Positions 15,978 to 24,560 of a stretch of DNA of 64,000 nt are shown here, piece after piece; within the stretch, counting starts at the first letter, position 1; each line of letters opens with the position of its first letter. The stretch is from Pseudonocardia autotrophica (GTDB taxonomy: Bacteria; Actinomycetota; Actinomycetes; Mycobacteriales; Pseudonocardiaceae). Under the pieces are notes generated by a model, which was given only the letters and a program-made list of their open reading frames with translations, did no database searches and was not told the origin of the DNA. Made by a program: the position numbers and the translations under genes. The DNA lies in assembly GCF_003945385.1 (NCBI RefSeq), contig NZ_AP018920.1, positions 2,356,001 through 2,420,000 on the forward strand, given 5' to 3'.

Positions 15978-16793
15978 TCACCCGGAGAGGGCCTCGCGCA
16001 GGCCGGCCAGGGTCCGGCTCAGCAGCCGGGACACGTGCATCTGGGAGATCCCCATCTCGGCGGCGATCGAGGACTGGGTGCGGTCGCCGTAGAACCGCAT
16101 CATCAGGATCGTCCGCTCCCGCTCGGGCAGCTCGCGGATCAGCGCGTTCATCTCCCCGCGGTGCGCGGCCATCTCGAGACCGGGATCGAGGCCGCCCAAC
16201 TGCTCGCCGAGCGGGAGGCCGTCACCGGACTCGGAGCCGTCCCCGGTGGGGGCGTCCAGCGAGCGGGCCCGGTGCGAGTCGAGCGCGCCGAGCGCGTCGA
16301 CGATCTCGTCCACTCCGACGCCGAGCTCGCGCGCCAGCTCGGACGGGCGCGGCGCCCGGCCCAGATCCTGGCCCAGGGTGTCCGCGGTGCGCTGCACCCG
16401 GACGGCGAGTTCCTTGAGGTCGCGTGGCACCCGCACCGACCACGAGTGGTCGCGCAGGTAGCGCTTCATCTCGCCGCGGATGCTGGGCACGAAGAAGCCC
16501 AGCGGGCCACCGCTCGCCGCGGCGGGGTCGTACCGGTCGACCGCCTTGACCAGGCCGAGCATCCCGGCCTGCTCGACGTCCTCGATGCCGCGCCCGCCCG
16601 GGGCGAACCGCCGGGAGAGGTTACGGACCAGTGGCCGGAGCTCCCGGATCACGTGGTCGCGCAGGTCGCGCCGGGTGTCGGAGTCCTCGGTCGAGCAGGC
16701 GAGCTGCTCGAGCTGGGGGATCAGGTGGTCGTAGCCGCCTCGGCCGTCGCGGGCCGTCCCGGCGGTCGGGGTAGGTCGAGTCGCTGTGCGCAT
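15978..16793 (-). CDS. SigB/SigF-type RNA polymerase sigma factor
   Basis: Group 3 sigma-70 factor of 271 residues. Region 2 includes DVEQAGMLGLVKAVDRYDP and RGEMKRYLRDHSWSVRVPR. Region 3 is ELARELGVGVDEIVDAL. Region 4 ends in the helix-turn-helix SSIAAEMGISQMHVSRLLSR. This is the actinobacterial stress/sporulation type usually held by an anti-sigma (RsbW-like) protein. No anti-sigma or anti-anti-sigma gene is adjacent. GAGGGA lies 8 nt before ATG 16793. It is divergent from the SDR-like gene. Confidence 0.94.
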   Translation of the reverse strand: MRTATRPTPTAGTARDGRGGYDHLIPQLEQLACSTEDSDTRRDLRDHVIRELRPLVRNLSRRFAPGGRGIEDVEQAGMLGLVKAVDRYDPAAASGGPLGFFVPSIRGEMKRYLRDHSWSVRVPRDLKELAVRVQRTADTLGQDLGRAPRPSELARELGVGVDEIVDALGALDSHRARSLDAPTGDGSESGDGLPLGEQLGGLDPGLEMAAHRGEMNALIRELPERERTILMMRFYGDRTQSSIAAEMGISQMHVSRLLSRTLAGLREALSG

Positions 16794-17009
16794 CTGGGTC
16801 CCTCGCGTTCGCCGATGGCTGGTGCGGGGTCCGCTGCGTGGTTGAACGGATCGCCGGTTCCGGTCGCGCCCGAGCGTGCACGTCGCAAGCGGCTTGTAGT
16901 GCGACCGGATCGTGCACCGTATCCGGAACCCGGCGGCCGGGGCAACCGGTCACCGGCGGCCCCGGCTTCGTCGATGATCGTTCTCAGTGGCGCCACAGCG
17001 GCCCCGATC

Positions 17010-17015
17010 TACCGT
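17010..17015 (+). promoter_or_regulatory. Leaderless -10 element (TACCGT)
   Basis: TACCGT ends 7 nt before ATG 17023. It fixes the start of the SDR-like gene. Confidence 0.55.
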
Positions 17016-17022
17016 CACCGCT

Positions 17023-18045
17023 ATGCCGACAGCACTGATCGCCGGGGGCAGCCGCGGGCTCGGCGAGGCCTACGCCCGCGAGCTCGCCGAGCGCGGGTAC
17101 TCGATCGTGCTGGTCGCCCGGGACACCGACCGGCTCGCCGCCGCGGCCGAGCGGATCGGCCGGGCGACCGGCGCCATCGTCGACATCCTGGCGGCCGACC
17201 TGACCGAGCCCGCCGGGCTGGCCGTCGTCGAGCGGCGGATCGCCGACCCGCATCTCCCGGTGCGGGTGCTGGTGCTGGCCACCCGGTGCACGCCCCGGGG
17301 GCCTGTCGTCGCGGTGCAGCCGTACTCGCGTGCCGTGCAGCGATTGATCCGCGCGGCCGTCCCGGTGATGGCCGGGCCGGTGACCGGGCATCCGGTGATC
17401 GGGCATCCGGCGGTGCCGGTGATCGGACCCCGGAGCGCCGGGATCCTGCTGGTGGACAGCGACGGCGACGGGGGAGGGCTGCTGCCCGATCTGGACGTCC
17501 TGCGCGCCACCGGTGTGCCGATCACCACCGTCGCCGTGCGGCCGGGGGCGCCCGATCCGCAGATGGTGGTCCGGCGCTCGCTCGCCGATCTCGCCCGCGG
17601 CCGGACGGTGTCGGGGCCGGGCCGGGCTCGCCGGGTGCTGGCCGGATGCCGGGAGTCGCGGCGTGCGGCGCTGCGGCTCGCCGCCCGGCTGCTGCCCGAC
17701 TGTGCCCGTGGGCCGGTCGGTGGCGCGGTGCGGGAGCAGACCCGGCCGTCGCCGGTGCCGACGCCGTTCCGGAACTCGCTGCCGCCGGTTCGGTCGCTGC
17801 ACGTCGCGGCGCCGCCGGTCCTGCCCGAGCTGCCGTCCCGTCCGGCGCTGGCCCCGCTGCACCGGCCGGCGCAGCGCGGGCCGGGCCTTCCGTCGCCGGG
17901 GAGGCTCGGCTTTCCGGCGCAGCGCCGGTCCAGCTTCCCGTCGCCGGGGAGTCCCGGTCTCCCGGCGCAGCCCGTGCCGTCCGGCCCGCGTCCGGTCCAG
18001 CCCGTGGTCCGGGAGTCGGTCACGGCGCGGCAGTCCGCCGGCTGA
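17023..18045 (+). CDS. Degenerate SDR-like protein with proline-rich tail
   Basis: Protein of 340 residues. The first 80 residues are a clear Rossmann half of a short-chain dehydrogenase (AGGSRGLGEAYARELAERGY, then VARDTDRL and ADLTEP). The expected NNAG and the catalytic Ser and Y-x3-K motifs are not visible, so classical dehydrogenase activity is doubtful. From about residue 230 the chain is Pro/Arg/Ser rich with repeats such as GLPSPGRLGFPAQ and SFPSPGSPGLPAQ, likely disordered. ATG 17023 is set by the leaderless promoter. Best read as an SDR-derived pseudoenzyme with an added tail. Confidence 0.7.
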   Translation: MPTALIAGGSRGLGEAYARELAERGYSIVLVARDTDRLAAAAERIGRATGAIVDILAADLTEPAGLAVVERRIADPHLPVRVLVLATRCTPRGPVVAVQPYSRAVQRLIRAAVPVMAGPVTGHPVIGHPAVPVIGPRSAGILLVDSDGDGGGLLPDLDVLRATGVPITTVAVRPGAPDPQMVVRRSLADLARGRTVSGPGRARRVLAGCRESRRAALRLAARLLPDCARGPVGGAVREQTRPSPVPTPFRNSLPPVRSLHVAAPPVLPELPSRPALAPLHRPAQRGPGLPSPGRLGFPAQRRSSFPSPGSPGLPAQPVPSGPRPVQPVVRESVTARQSAG

Positions 18046-18183
18046 CCGGCGCCGATGCTCCGTCCGGAGTGATGAGTACGCCCCTGTTCGTCGCAGCGCG
18101 GAGCGGTCGATTCGGACAGGCGTGACCAAGGTCGCGACCGCCCCGACTGTCGGTAACCGGACGGTATGCCTTACGGTTCGCCG

Positions 18184-18310
18184 GAGAAGGGGAGTACTCC
18201 CGAACACGGCGTTGCCGTCATCACGGAACCAGGACGAGCTGGATCCCGGTGGCGCCGGTCCGCGATCAGCGGGCGGAGGAGACCTTCAGCGCCCCAACCT
18301 GCGCTGGAGG
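18184..18310 (+). ncRNA. yybP-ykoY (manganese) riboswitch with SD-sequestering stem
   Basis: The 5' region of the TerC gene contains the hallmarks of the yybP-ykoY class: AAGGGGAGTACTCCC (18187-18201), GCCGTCATCACGG and GGAGGAGACCTTC (18275-18287). P1 can form between GAAGG (18186-18190) and CCTTC (18283-18287). The same 3' strand, CCTTCAGCGC (18283-18292), is complementary to GCGCTGGAGG (18301-18310), 10 pairs including one G-U, and so would hide the ribosome site. Mn2+ binding that stabilises P1 should free the GGAGG and turn translation on. The class is established; the exclusive stems are read directly from this sequence. Confidence 0.85.
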
Positions 18311-18317
18311 TCCTGCT

Positions 18318-19523
18318 GTGAATGTTCCCCTTTGGGTCTGGCTTGCCACGTGTGTCTTCGTGCTCGGCATGCTGGTGTTCGACTTCGTCGGACACGTCCG
18401 CACACCCCACGAACCGACGTTGCGTGAGTCCGCCATCTGGTCGGCCGGTTACGTCGCGATCGCCCTGCTGTTCGGCGTCGGCGTCGGGATGTTCTCCGGC
18501 TGGCAGTACGGCGGCGAGTACATGGCCGGCTGGATGACCGAGAAGGCGCTCTCGGTCGACAACCTCTTCGTCTTCCTGCTGATCATGACGGCGTTCGCGG
18601 TGCCGCGGATCCACCAGCAGAAGGTGCTGCTGATCGGCATCGCGATAGCGATCGTGATGCGCGGTGGCTTCATCGCGGTCGGCGCTGTGATCATCGAGCG
18701 GTTCGCCGCGGTCTTCTACATCTTCGCGATCATCCTGTTCTGGCTGGCCTACTCGCAGATCAAGGAGGCGTTGTCGAAGGACGACGGCGACCACGGCGAC
18801 GCCGCCGACAGCAGGCTGATCCGGATGGTCCGCAAGGTGCTGCCGACCTCCACCGAGTACGACGGTGCGAAGCTCGTCACGAAGATCGACGGCAAGCGGC
18901 TGCTGACCCCGATGGCCCTGGTCATCGTGGCGATCGGGCTCACGGACCTGCTGTTCGCGTTCGACTCGATCCCGGCGATCTTCGGTCTGACCCAGGAGCC
19001 GTACCTGGTCTTCACCGCGAACGCGTTCGCGCTGCTCGGCCTGCGGCAGCTCTACTTCCTGATCGGCGGCCTGCTCGAGCGCCTGATCTTCCTGGCGCAC
19101 GGCCTGTCGGTCATCCTGGCCTTCATCGGCGTGAAGCTCACCCTGCACGCGCTGCACGAGAACAACGTGCCGTTCATCAACGGCGGACAGCCGGTGCCGG
19201 TGCCGGAGGTGCCGATCTGGCTGTCGCTGCTGTTCATCTCCGGCACGATCGCGGTCGCCGCGATCGCCAGCCTGGTGGTGTCACGGCGGCGCGCCGCCGC
19301 CGGTGGCGGGACCCCCGGCCCCGGAGCGGACGCGGGCTCCGGGCACGGCGTCTCGGGCAACGGCGTCTCGGGCAACGGGGGCGCGAGGCACGGCGGCTCG
19401 GGGCACGGCGTCTCGGAGAACGGCGTCTCGGAGAACGGCGACTCGAGGAACGGGGGCTCAGGGCACGGCGCCACCGACGACCTCGCTCAGACTCCGAGCA
19501 GCAACCGGGCCACCGAGAAGTAG
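18318..19523 (+). CDS. TerC-family membrane protein (probable Mn2+ exporter)
   Basis: Integral membrane protein of 401 residues with about eight to nine spans. TerC acidic motifs are present: EKALSVDNLFVF (near 76-87) and DLLFAFDSIPAIFGLT (near 215-230). Members under yybP-ykoY control (Alx, MntP-like role) export or buffer manganese, some during exoenzyme metallation. GTG 18318 has CTGGAGG 7 nt upstream. The last 60 residues are a Gly/Ser/Asn/His-rich tail coded by a 15-nt minisatellite. The gene overlaps convergent mgtE by 37 nt. Confidence 0.93.
   Translation: MNVPLWVWLATCVFVLGMLVFDFVGHVRTPHEPTLRESAIWSAGYVAIALLFGVGVGMFSGWQYGGEYMAGWMTEKALSVDNLFVFLLIMTAFAVPRIHQQKVLLIGIAIAIVMRGGFIAVGAVIIERFAAVFYIFAIILFWLAYSQIKEALSKDDGDHGDAADSRLIRMVRKVLPTSTEYDGAKLVTKIDGKRLLTPMALVIVAIGLTDLLFAFDSIPAIFGLTQEPYLVFTANAFALLGLRQLYFLIGGLLERLIFLAHGLSVILAFIGVKLTLHALHENNVPFINGGQPVPVPEVPIWLSLLFISGTIAVAAIASLVVSRRRAAAGGGTPGPGADAGSGHGVSGNGVSGNGGARHGGSGHGVSENGVSENGDSRNGGSGHGATDDLAQTPSSNRATEK
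19335..19469 (+). repeat. 15-nt minisatellite coding the TerC tail
   Basis: Nine 15-nt units in frame (for example GGCGTCTCGGGCAAC-type), each encoding a Gly-His-Gly-Val-Ser-like pentapeptide. The histidines could add weak metal affinity. It is one of several 15-nt arrays found at gene 3' ends in this window. Confidence 0.88.
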
Positions 19524-20812
19524 ATCAGCAGGCCGGTCGCGTCGACCAGCGTCGTGACCATCGGCGCGGACACCACGGCCGGGTCGATCCCGAGCCTGCG
19601 GGCGAGCAACGGCATGGTCGCCCCGACCGTCGCCGCCCAGCCGCAGATCGCCACCAGGGTCACCGCGACCACGGTGGCGATCTGCACGCCCACCAACGCC
19701 GACGCGACGACCAGCCCGAGCCCGCCGAGCAGGGTGCCGAGCAGCAGCCCCACCCGCAGCTCCCGCCACACGACGGCGGGCAGGTCGGCGAGCCGCACCT
19801 CGCCGACCGCGATCGCGCGCACCGCCGCCGACGCGGCCTGGGCACCGGCGTTGCCGCCGGTGCCGACCAGCAGCGGGATGAACAGGGCCAGCGCGGTGAC
19901 CTGCTCCAGGGAGTCCTCGAAGATCTGCAGCACGTTGACGGTGAGCACGGCGGCGAGCAGCAGCACCGCCAGCCACAGCGCGCGGGTGCGGGCCAGCCGG
20001 GTGACCTTCACGTACATGTAGTGCCCGGACCACGGCGCCGCACCGGACTGCCGGGCCGCGTCCTCGGTGTCGGCCGCCTCCAGGATCTCGACGGCGTCGT
20101 CGATCGTCAGCAGGCCGAGCAGCCGGTCCTCGGAGTCGACGACGAGCAGCGCCAGCAGGTTCGCCTCACCCATCAGGCGGGCTGCGGTCTCGCCGTCGTC
20201 GACGGCCCGCACCCGCGGGGCGGCGCGGTCGACGAGATCGGCGACCGGGGTGTCCGGCCGGGCCAGCACGAGATCGCGCAGCGACACCGTGCCCAGCACC
20301 CGCCGGCCGGCGTCGGTGACCGGCAGCGTGTAGACGGTCTCGGCGTCGGCGCCCTTGCGGCGTACGACGGCGAGCGCCTCGGTGACCGAGCTGTGCACCG
20401 GCACCGCGACCGTCTCCGGGGTCATCACCCGGCCGACCGAGCCGTCCGGGTAGCCGAGCAGCGCGGCCGTCATCGCCCGTTCACCGGCGGACAGGCCGGC
20501 CAGCACCCGCGTCGCGACCTTGGCCGGGGCCTCGCCGAGCATCCGCGCACGGTCGTCCGGGTCCATCTCCTCGACCAGTGCGCCCACCGCGTCGTCGCGC
20601 AGCCCGGCGAGCAGCTCCTGCTGGTGGACCGGATCGAGCTCCTCGAACACCTCGAGGGCGCGGTCCTTGTCCAACAGACGGAACGCCCATCCCGCGTCGA
20701 CCGGTTCCAGCCGGGCGAGCCCGTCGGCCACCTCGTGCGCGGGCCGGTCGTCGAGCAGATCGAGTACCGCGATCGGGTCGTGCCGGTGGACGAGGTCGTG
20801 CAGCCGTTCCAT
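19487..20812 (-). CDS. mgtE: MgtE-type magnesium transporter
   Basis: Magnesium channel of 441 residues. The N-terminal helical MgtE_N domain (VMERLHDL to about residue 110) is followed by two CBS domains (about 130-250, GSVGRVMTPETVAVP to LLTIDDAVEIL) and a five-span pore domain with the selectivity segment LVGTGGNAGAQAA. CBS and N domains close the pore at high intracellular Mg2+. ATG 20812 is preferred over upstream in-frame starts because AGGA lies 9 nt before it and the MgtE_N domain begins there. No Mg2+ riboswitch was recognised. Confidence 0.93.
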   Translation of the reverse strand: MERLHDLVHRHDPIAVLDLLDDRPAHEVADGLARLEPVDAGWAFRLLDKDRALEVFEELDPVHQQELLAGLRDDAVGALVEEMDPDDRARMLGEAPAKVATRVLAGLSAGERAMTAALLGYPDGSVGRVMTPETVAVPVHSSVTEALAVVRRKGADAETVYTLPVTDAGRRVLGTVSLRDLVLARPDTPVADLVDRAAPRVRAVDDGETAARLMGEANLLALLVVDSEDRLLGLLTIDDAVEILEAADTEDAARQSGAAPWSGHYMYVKVTRLARTRALWLAVLLLAAVLTVNVLQIFEDSLEQVTALALFIPLLVGTGGNAGAQAASAAVRAIAVGEVRLADLPAVVWRELRVGLLLGTLLGGLGLVVASALVGVQIATVVAVTLVAICGWAATVGATMPLLARRLGIDPAVVSAPMVTTLVDATGLLIYFSVARLLLGV

Positions 20813-20988
20813 GACCGAGATCCTGCCGTCCCGCGGCGGACGCGGCCGGGCGGGTGCGGAGATCCGGTACGACATCACGATGGCGTTGCGTCGGCCCACG
20901 ATCAGGCGGAACTATGTCCGTTTCGCTAGAATGTGTGGGGTCCACCGGAAAGCTCGGATCGCCGGCAGCTCGGCACCGAGGAGGAGCA

Positions 20989-21399
20989 ATGCCAGCCACA
21001 CCGCCACCCCTGCCGCCACCGCCGCCGTCGGAGCCCGCCGGTGCGGCACCGGATCCCGAACCGCGCCCCTTCGCGTCGCCGTTGAACCGCGACGAGGAGC
21101 GCTCGCTGGCCGACCTGGAGGGCGAGCTGCGCCGTTCCGACCCGGACCTGGAGTCGGAGATGACGTCGCTGACGCGCGACGACCGGTTCTCCCTGGACCG
21201 GGTGCTGCAGGCCGTCGCGATCGCGGTGATCGTGCTGGTCCTGGTGCCGACCGACTGGATCGCCGGGATCCTGTCGTTCGGCCTGCTGCTGGGCATCCCG
21301 TTCGCGATGGCGATGATCGCGGCCCGCGCGAAGCGGGAGAGCGCGCAGGGCGACGGCGACGGCGAGCACCGCCACGACGGCGACGACCGCCGCTCCTGA
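20989..21399 (+). CDS. DUF3040 membrane protein
   Basis: Protein of 136 residues. A proline-rich start is followed by the DUF3040 signature LNRDEERSLADLEGELRRSDPDL (given here in parts; residues 33-55) and two close membrane spans (about 74-90 and 95-112), then an acidic His/Asp-rich tail. GAGGAGG is placed 5 nt before ATG 20989. DUF3040 proteins are actinobacterial, usually near cell-envelope or division genes, with no known activity. It is divergent from mgtE and ends at a strong convergent terminator. Confidence 0.85.
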   Translation: MPATPPPLPPPPPSEPAGAAPDPEPRPFASPLNRDEERSLADLEGELRRSDPDLESEMTSLTRDDRFSLDRVLQAVAIAVIVLVLVPTDWIAGILSFGLLLGIPFAMAMIAARAKRESAQGDGDGEHRHDGDDRRS

Positions 21400-21402
21400 A
21401 CT

Positions 21403-21440
21403 CCCGGGGCCCGGCGGTTCGGACGGCGCCGGGACCCGGG
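21403..21440. terminator. Strong bidirectional hairpin
   Basis: 14-nt arms 21403-21416 and 21427-21440 (one central G-A mismatch), 10-nt loop, filling the 43-bp gap between convergent genes. Confidence 0.85.
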
Positions 21441-21442
21441 GC

Positions 21443-22783
21443 CTAGGCGCCGGGTGCCGCGGTCGCGGCCTCGGTCGGATCGGTCGTCGTCGCGACCTCC
21501 GGCAGGCCGAGGTGCTCGCGCAGGGTGCGGCCGGTGTACTCGGTACGGAACGATCCGCGCTCCTGCAGCAGCGGCACCACGCGGTCGGCGAACTCGTCGA
21601 GCCCGCCCGGGGTGACGTGCGGGACGAGCACGTAGCCGTCGGCGGCGTCGGTCTGCACCGCGTCGTCGATCGCGGCGGCGACGGTCTGTGGGCTGCCGAC
21701 GAAGGTGTGCCGCCCGGCGACCTCGATCACGGTCTCGCGCAGTGACAGGTTCTTCTCCGCAGCGAGCGCTCGCCACTCGTCGGCGACCGCCTTGGGATCG
21801 CGGTACTGCCGCACGCTGGCGCGGCCCTTCGACACCAGCTCACCCTCGACCGGGTCGAACTCGGGCAGCGGGCCGTCCGGGTCCCGGTCGGACAGGTCGG
21901 TGTTCCACAGCTGCTCGGCGAATACGATCGCCGTCTGCGGGCTGACCTGCTGGTGCCGGATCGTCTCGGCTCGCTCCGCGGCCTCGGCGTCGGTGTCGGC
22001 GAGCACGAAGGTCGCCGCCGGCATGATCTTCAGGTCGTCCCATCCGCGGCCGTAGCGGGCCAGTCTGCCCTTCACATCGGCCAGGAACGCGCGCCCGGCG
22101 CCCGGCTCGGCGTGCCGGGAGAAGATCGCGTCGGCTGCCGCGGCGGCGAACTCGCGGCCCTCCTCGGAGTCACCGGCCTGCAGGATCACCGGGCGGCCCT
22201 GCGGGCTGCGGGGCAGCGCGAACCGGCCGCGGATGTCGAACTGGCCGGAGGTGTAGGAGAACGTGGAGCGGTCGTCCGGGCCGAGCCGCGAGTCCCAGAT
22301 CGCGGCCGTCGCGGCGAGCTGCTCCTTGGCCCGTGAGTAGCGCTGCTCCTTCGGGAGGAATCCGCCGCGGCGGAAGTTCTCACCGGTGAACGCGTCCCAC
22401 GAGGTGACGACGTTCCAGGCGGCACGGCCGCCGGACAGGTGATCCAGCGATGCGAACTGGCGGGCGACGTCGTAGGGCTCGGTGAAGGTGGAGTTGATCG
22501 TCCCGGCCAGCCCGAGCCGCTCGGTGACGGCGGCCAGCGCGTGCAGCACGGTGAAGGTGTCCGGGCGGCCCATCACGTCCAGGTCGTAGATCTCGCCGCG
22601 GTGTTCGCGCAGCCGCAGGCCCTCGGCGAGGAACAGGAAGTCGAACTTCGCCCGTTCCGCGGTCCGTGCGAAGTGCGCGAACGACTCGAAGTCGATGTGG
22701 CTGCCGGACGCCGGGTCGCTCCACACCGTGGTGTTGTTGACGCCCGGGAAGTGCGCGGCGAGGTGGACCTGATTGCGGGGCAT
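21443..22783 (-). CDS. NtaA/SnaA/DszA-type flavin-dependent monooxygenase
   Basis: FMN-dependent luciferase-like monooxygenase of 446 residues (two-component type needing a separate flavin reductase). Family marks are HFPGVNNTTVWSDP at the N-terminus, ARTAERAKFDFLFLAEG, LDHLSGGRAAWNVVTSWD and RPVILQAGDSEEG. Such enzymes open C-S, C-N or nitrogen-chelator bonds (DszA, SnaA, NtaA, DmoA). It follows the MetNIQ genes on the same strand after 68 nt and has GGGAGGA before ATG 22783, so the transporter probably supplies its substrate, perhaps an organosulfur compound. Confidence 0.9.
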   Translation of the reverse strand: MPRNQVHLAAHFPGVNNTTVWSDPASGSHIDFESFAHFARTAERAKFDFLFLAEGLRLREHRGEIYDLDVMGRPDTFTVLHALAAVTERLGLAGTINSTFTEPYDVARQFASLDHLSGGRAAWNVVTSWDAFTGENFRRGGFLPKEQRYSRAKEQLAATAAIWDSRLGPDDRSTFSYTSGQFDIRGRFALPRSPQGRPVILQAGDSEEGREFAAAAADAIFSRHAEPGAGRAFLADVKGRLARYGRGWDDLKIMPAATFVLADTDAEAAERAETIRHQQVSPQTAIVFAEQLWNTDLSDRDPDGPLPEFDPVEGELVSKGRASVRQYRDPKAVADEWRALAAEKNLSLRETVIEVAGRHTFVGSPQTVAAAIDDAVQTDAADGYVLVPHVTPGGLDEFADRVVPLLQERGSFRTEYTGRTLREHLGLPEVATTTDPTEAATAAPGA

Positions 22784-22851
22784 GTGCGGTGTCCTCCCGA
22801 CGTGTCGCCGTGTGCCGGCCCGCGCAGGGCGGGCCGGCACCCGACATCCTC

Positions 22852-23523
22852 CTACCGGTGCAACACCCTGCGCGCGATCGTGTTCCCGAGCAGCTGGGCG
22901 AGCTGCACGATGACCACGATGATCGCGACGGTCAGCAGCGTCACCGGCCAGTTGAACTGCTGGTAGCCGTAGGAGATGGCGAAGTCGCCCAGGCCACCGC
23001 CACCGACGTAGCCGGCCATCGCCGACATGTCGACGACCGCGATGAAGGTGAACGTGTAGCCGAGCACCAGCGGGGCCAGCGCCTCGGGCACCAGCACGCT
23101 CCAGACGATCCGGAACCGGCTCGCGCCCATCGCCCGGGCTGCCTCGACCACGGCCGGATCCACCGACACCAGGTTCTGCTCGACGATCCGGCCGATGAAG
23201 AACGTCGCCATCGCGACCATCGGGAACAGCACCGAGCGGGTGCCGATCGTCGTCCCCATGACCAGCAGGGTGAGCGGGCCGACGGCGGTGATGAAGATGA
23301 TGAAGGGGATCGGCCGCACGAGGTTCACCAGCACGTTCAGCACGGTGAAGACTGCCCGGTTCGCGTACAGGCCGCCGGCCCTGGTGGTGTGCAGCGCGAC
23401 GCCGAGCAGCAGGCCGAGCGAGCCTGCGATCAGCATCGTCCAGAACACCATGTAGATGGTCTGCAGCACGGACAGCCAGAGCACCGGCTGCAGCGTCGCC
23501 CAGTCCGTCGCGGCGGGGCTCAT
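22852..23523 (-). CDS. metI: MetI-type ABC permease
   Basis: Permease of 223 residues with five or six spans and the cytoplasmic coupling loop EAARAMGASRFRIVWSVL. It matches the D-methionine family (MetI). ATG 23523 overlaps the metN stop (ATGA). It is the membrane partner of the ATPase and lipoprotein upstream. Because a DszA-type monooxygenase follows directly, the substrate could be methionine-like or another organosulfur molecule. Confidence 0.9.
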   Translation of the reverse strand: MSPAATDWATLQPVLWLSVLQTIYMVFWTMLIAGSLGLLLGVALHTTRAGGLYANRAVFTVLNVLVNLVRPIPFIIFITAVGPLTLLVMGTTIGTRSVLFPMVAMATFFIGRIVEQNLVSVDPAVVEAARAMGASRFRIVWSVLVPEALAPLVLGYTFTFIAVVDMSAMAGYVGGGGLGDFAISYGYQQFNWPVTLLTVAIIVVIVQLAQLLGNTIARRVLHR

Positions 23524-24560
23524 CCGGTCACCTCGGTCACCCCGGTGTGCCGGGACAGCTCGTCGACGACGGCCTGCACCGCGCTGTCGTCACCGGTCAG
23601 CTCCAGGGTGAGACTGCCGATCGGGCGCTCGGCCAGCTCACGGATGCCGCCGTGCACGACCGTGCTGCGCACACCCTGCTCGGCGGTGACCCGGGCGAGG
23701 ATCTCCTGGGCGCGCTCACCACCGCCCTGCCCACCGATGGCGACCGTGACCAGCCGGCCGGGGAAGCGGCTGCGCAGCCGTCCGACGGTCTCGGTGGACG
23801 GCACGTCCTGCAGGACGCCGTGTACGAACCGGGCCGTCGCCGGGTGCGACGGCGCCGCGAACACGTCGTACACCGGGCCGTGCTCGATGACCGCGCCGGC
23901 CTCCATCACCACGACCCGGTCGCAGATCGCGGCGACGACCTCCATCTCGTGGGTGATCACCACGACGGTGGTGCCGAGCTCCCGGTTGACCCGCCGCAGC
24001 AGGGCGAGCACCTCACGGGTGGTCTCCGGATCGAGTGCGCTGGTCGCCTCGTCGGCGAGCAGGATCCCGGGCGAGGTGGCGAGCGCACGGGCGATGCCGA
24101 CGCGCTGCTTCTGCCCGCCGGACAGCCGGGCCGGATAGCGGCCGGCCAGCCCGTCGAGCCCGACGAACTCCAGCAGTTCGCGCACCCGGGCCCGGCGGGC
24201 CTCGCGGGACCAGCCGGCCACCTTCAGCGGGTAACCGACGTTGCCCGCGACCGTCCGGGAGTTCAGCAGGGCGAACTGCTGAAAGATCATCCCGACTTCG
24301 CCGCGCAGCGCGCGCAGACCGCTCTCGGACAGTTCCGAGGTGACCCGCCCGCGCACCGTCACGGTGCCCGCGGTCGGCAGCTCGAGTGCGTTGATCATGC
24401 GGACCAGGGTCGACTTGCCCGCCCCGGACCAGCCGATGACCCCGGTGATCCCGCCCTCGGCGATGTCGAGATCGACGTCGTCGACGGCGGTGACCCCGGG
24501 CCCGCGGCGGGCCGGGAACGTGCGGGTCGCCCCGGCGAACGAGATCACCGGGGCGGCCAT
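23520..24560 (-). CDS. metN: MetN-type ABC ATPase with NIL domain
   Basis: ATPase of 346 residues. Walker A GWSGAGKST, Q-loop FQQFALL, signature LSGGQKQRVGIARAL, Walker B ILLADEATSALDP and H-loop VITHEMEVV are all intact. Residues 265-346 form the NIL domain that gives substrate feedback inhibition in MetNI. ATG 24560 shares its A with the metQ stop (TGATG), so translation is coupled. Confidence 0.93.
   Translation of the reverse strand: MAAPVISFAGATRTFPARRGPGVTAVDDVDLDIAEGGITGVIGWSGAGKSTLVRMINALELPTAGTVTVRGRVTSELSESGLRALRGEVGMIFQQFALLNSRTVAGNVGYPLKVAGWSREARRARVRELLEFVGLDGLAGRYPARLSGGQKQRVGIARALATSPGILLADEATSALDPETTREVLALLRRVNRELGTTVVVITHEMEVVAAICDRVVVMEAGAVIEHGPVYDVFAAPSHPATARFVHGVLQDVPSTETVGRLRSRFPGRLVTVAIGGQGGGERAQEILARVTAEQGVRSTVVHGGIRELAERPIGSLTLELTGDDSAVQAVVDELSRHTGVTEVTG

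Noticed and set aside
15885..18125. A 746-codon plus-strand open frame
   Set aside because: Overlaps the sigma factor antisense and the SDR-like gene in another frame; no motif, no ribosome site.
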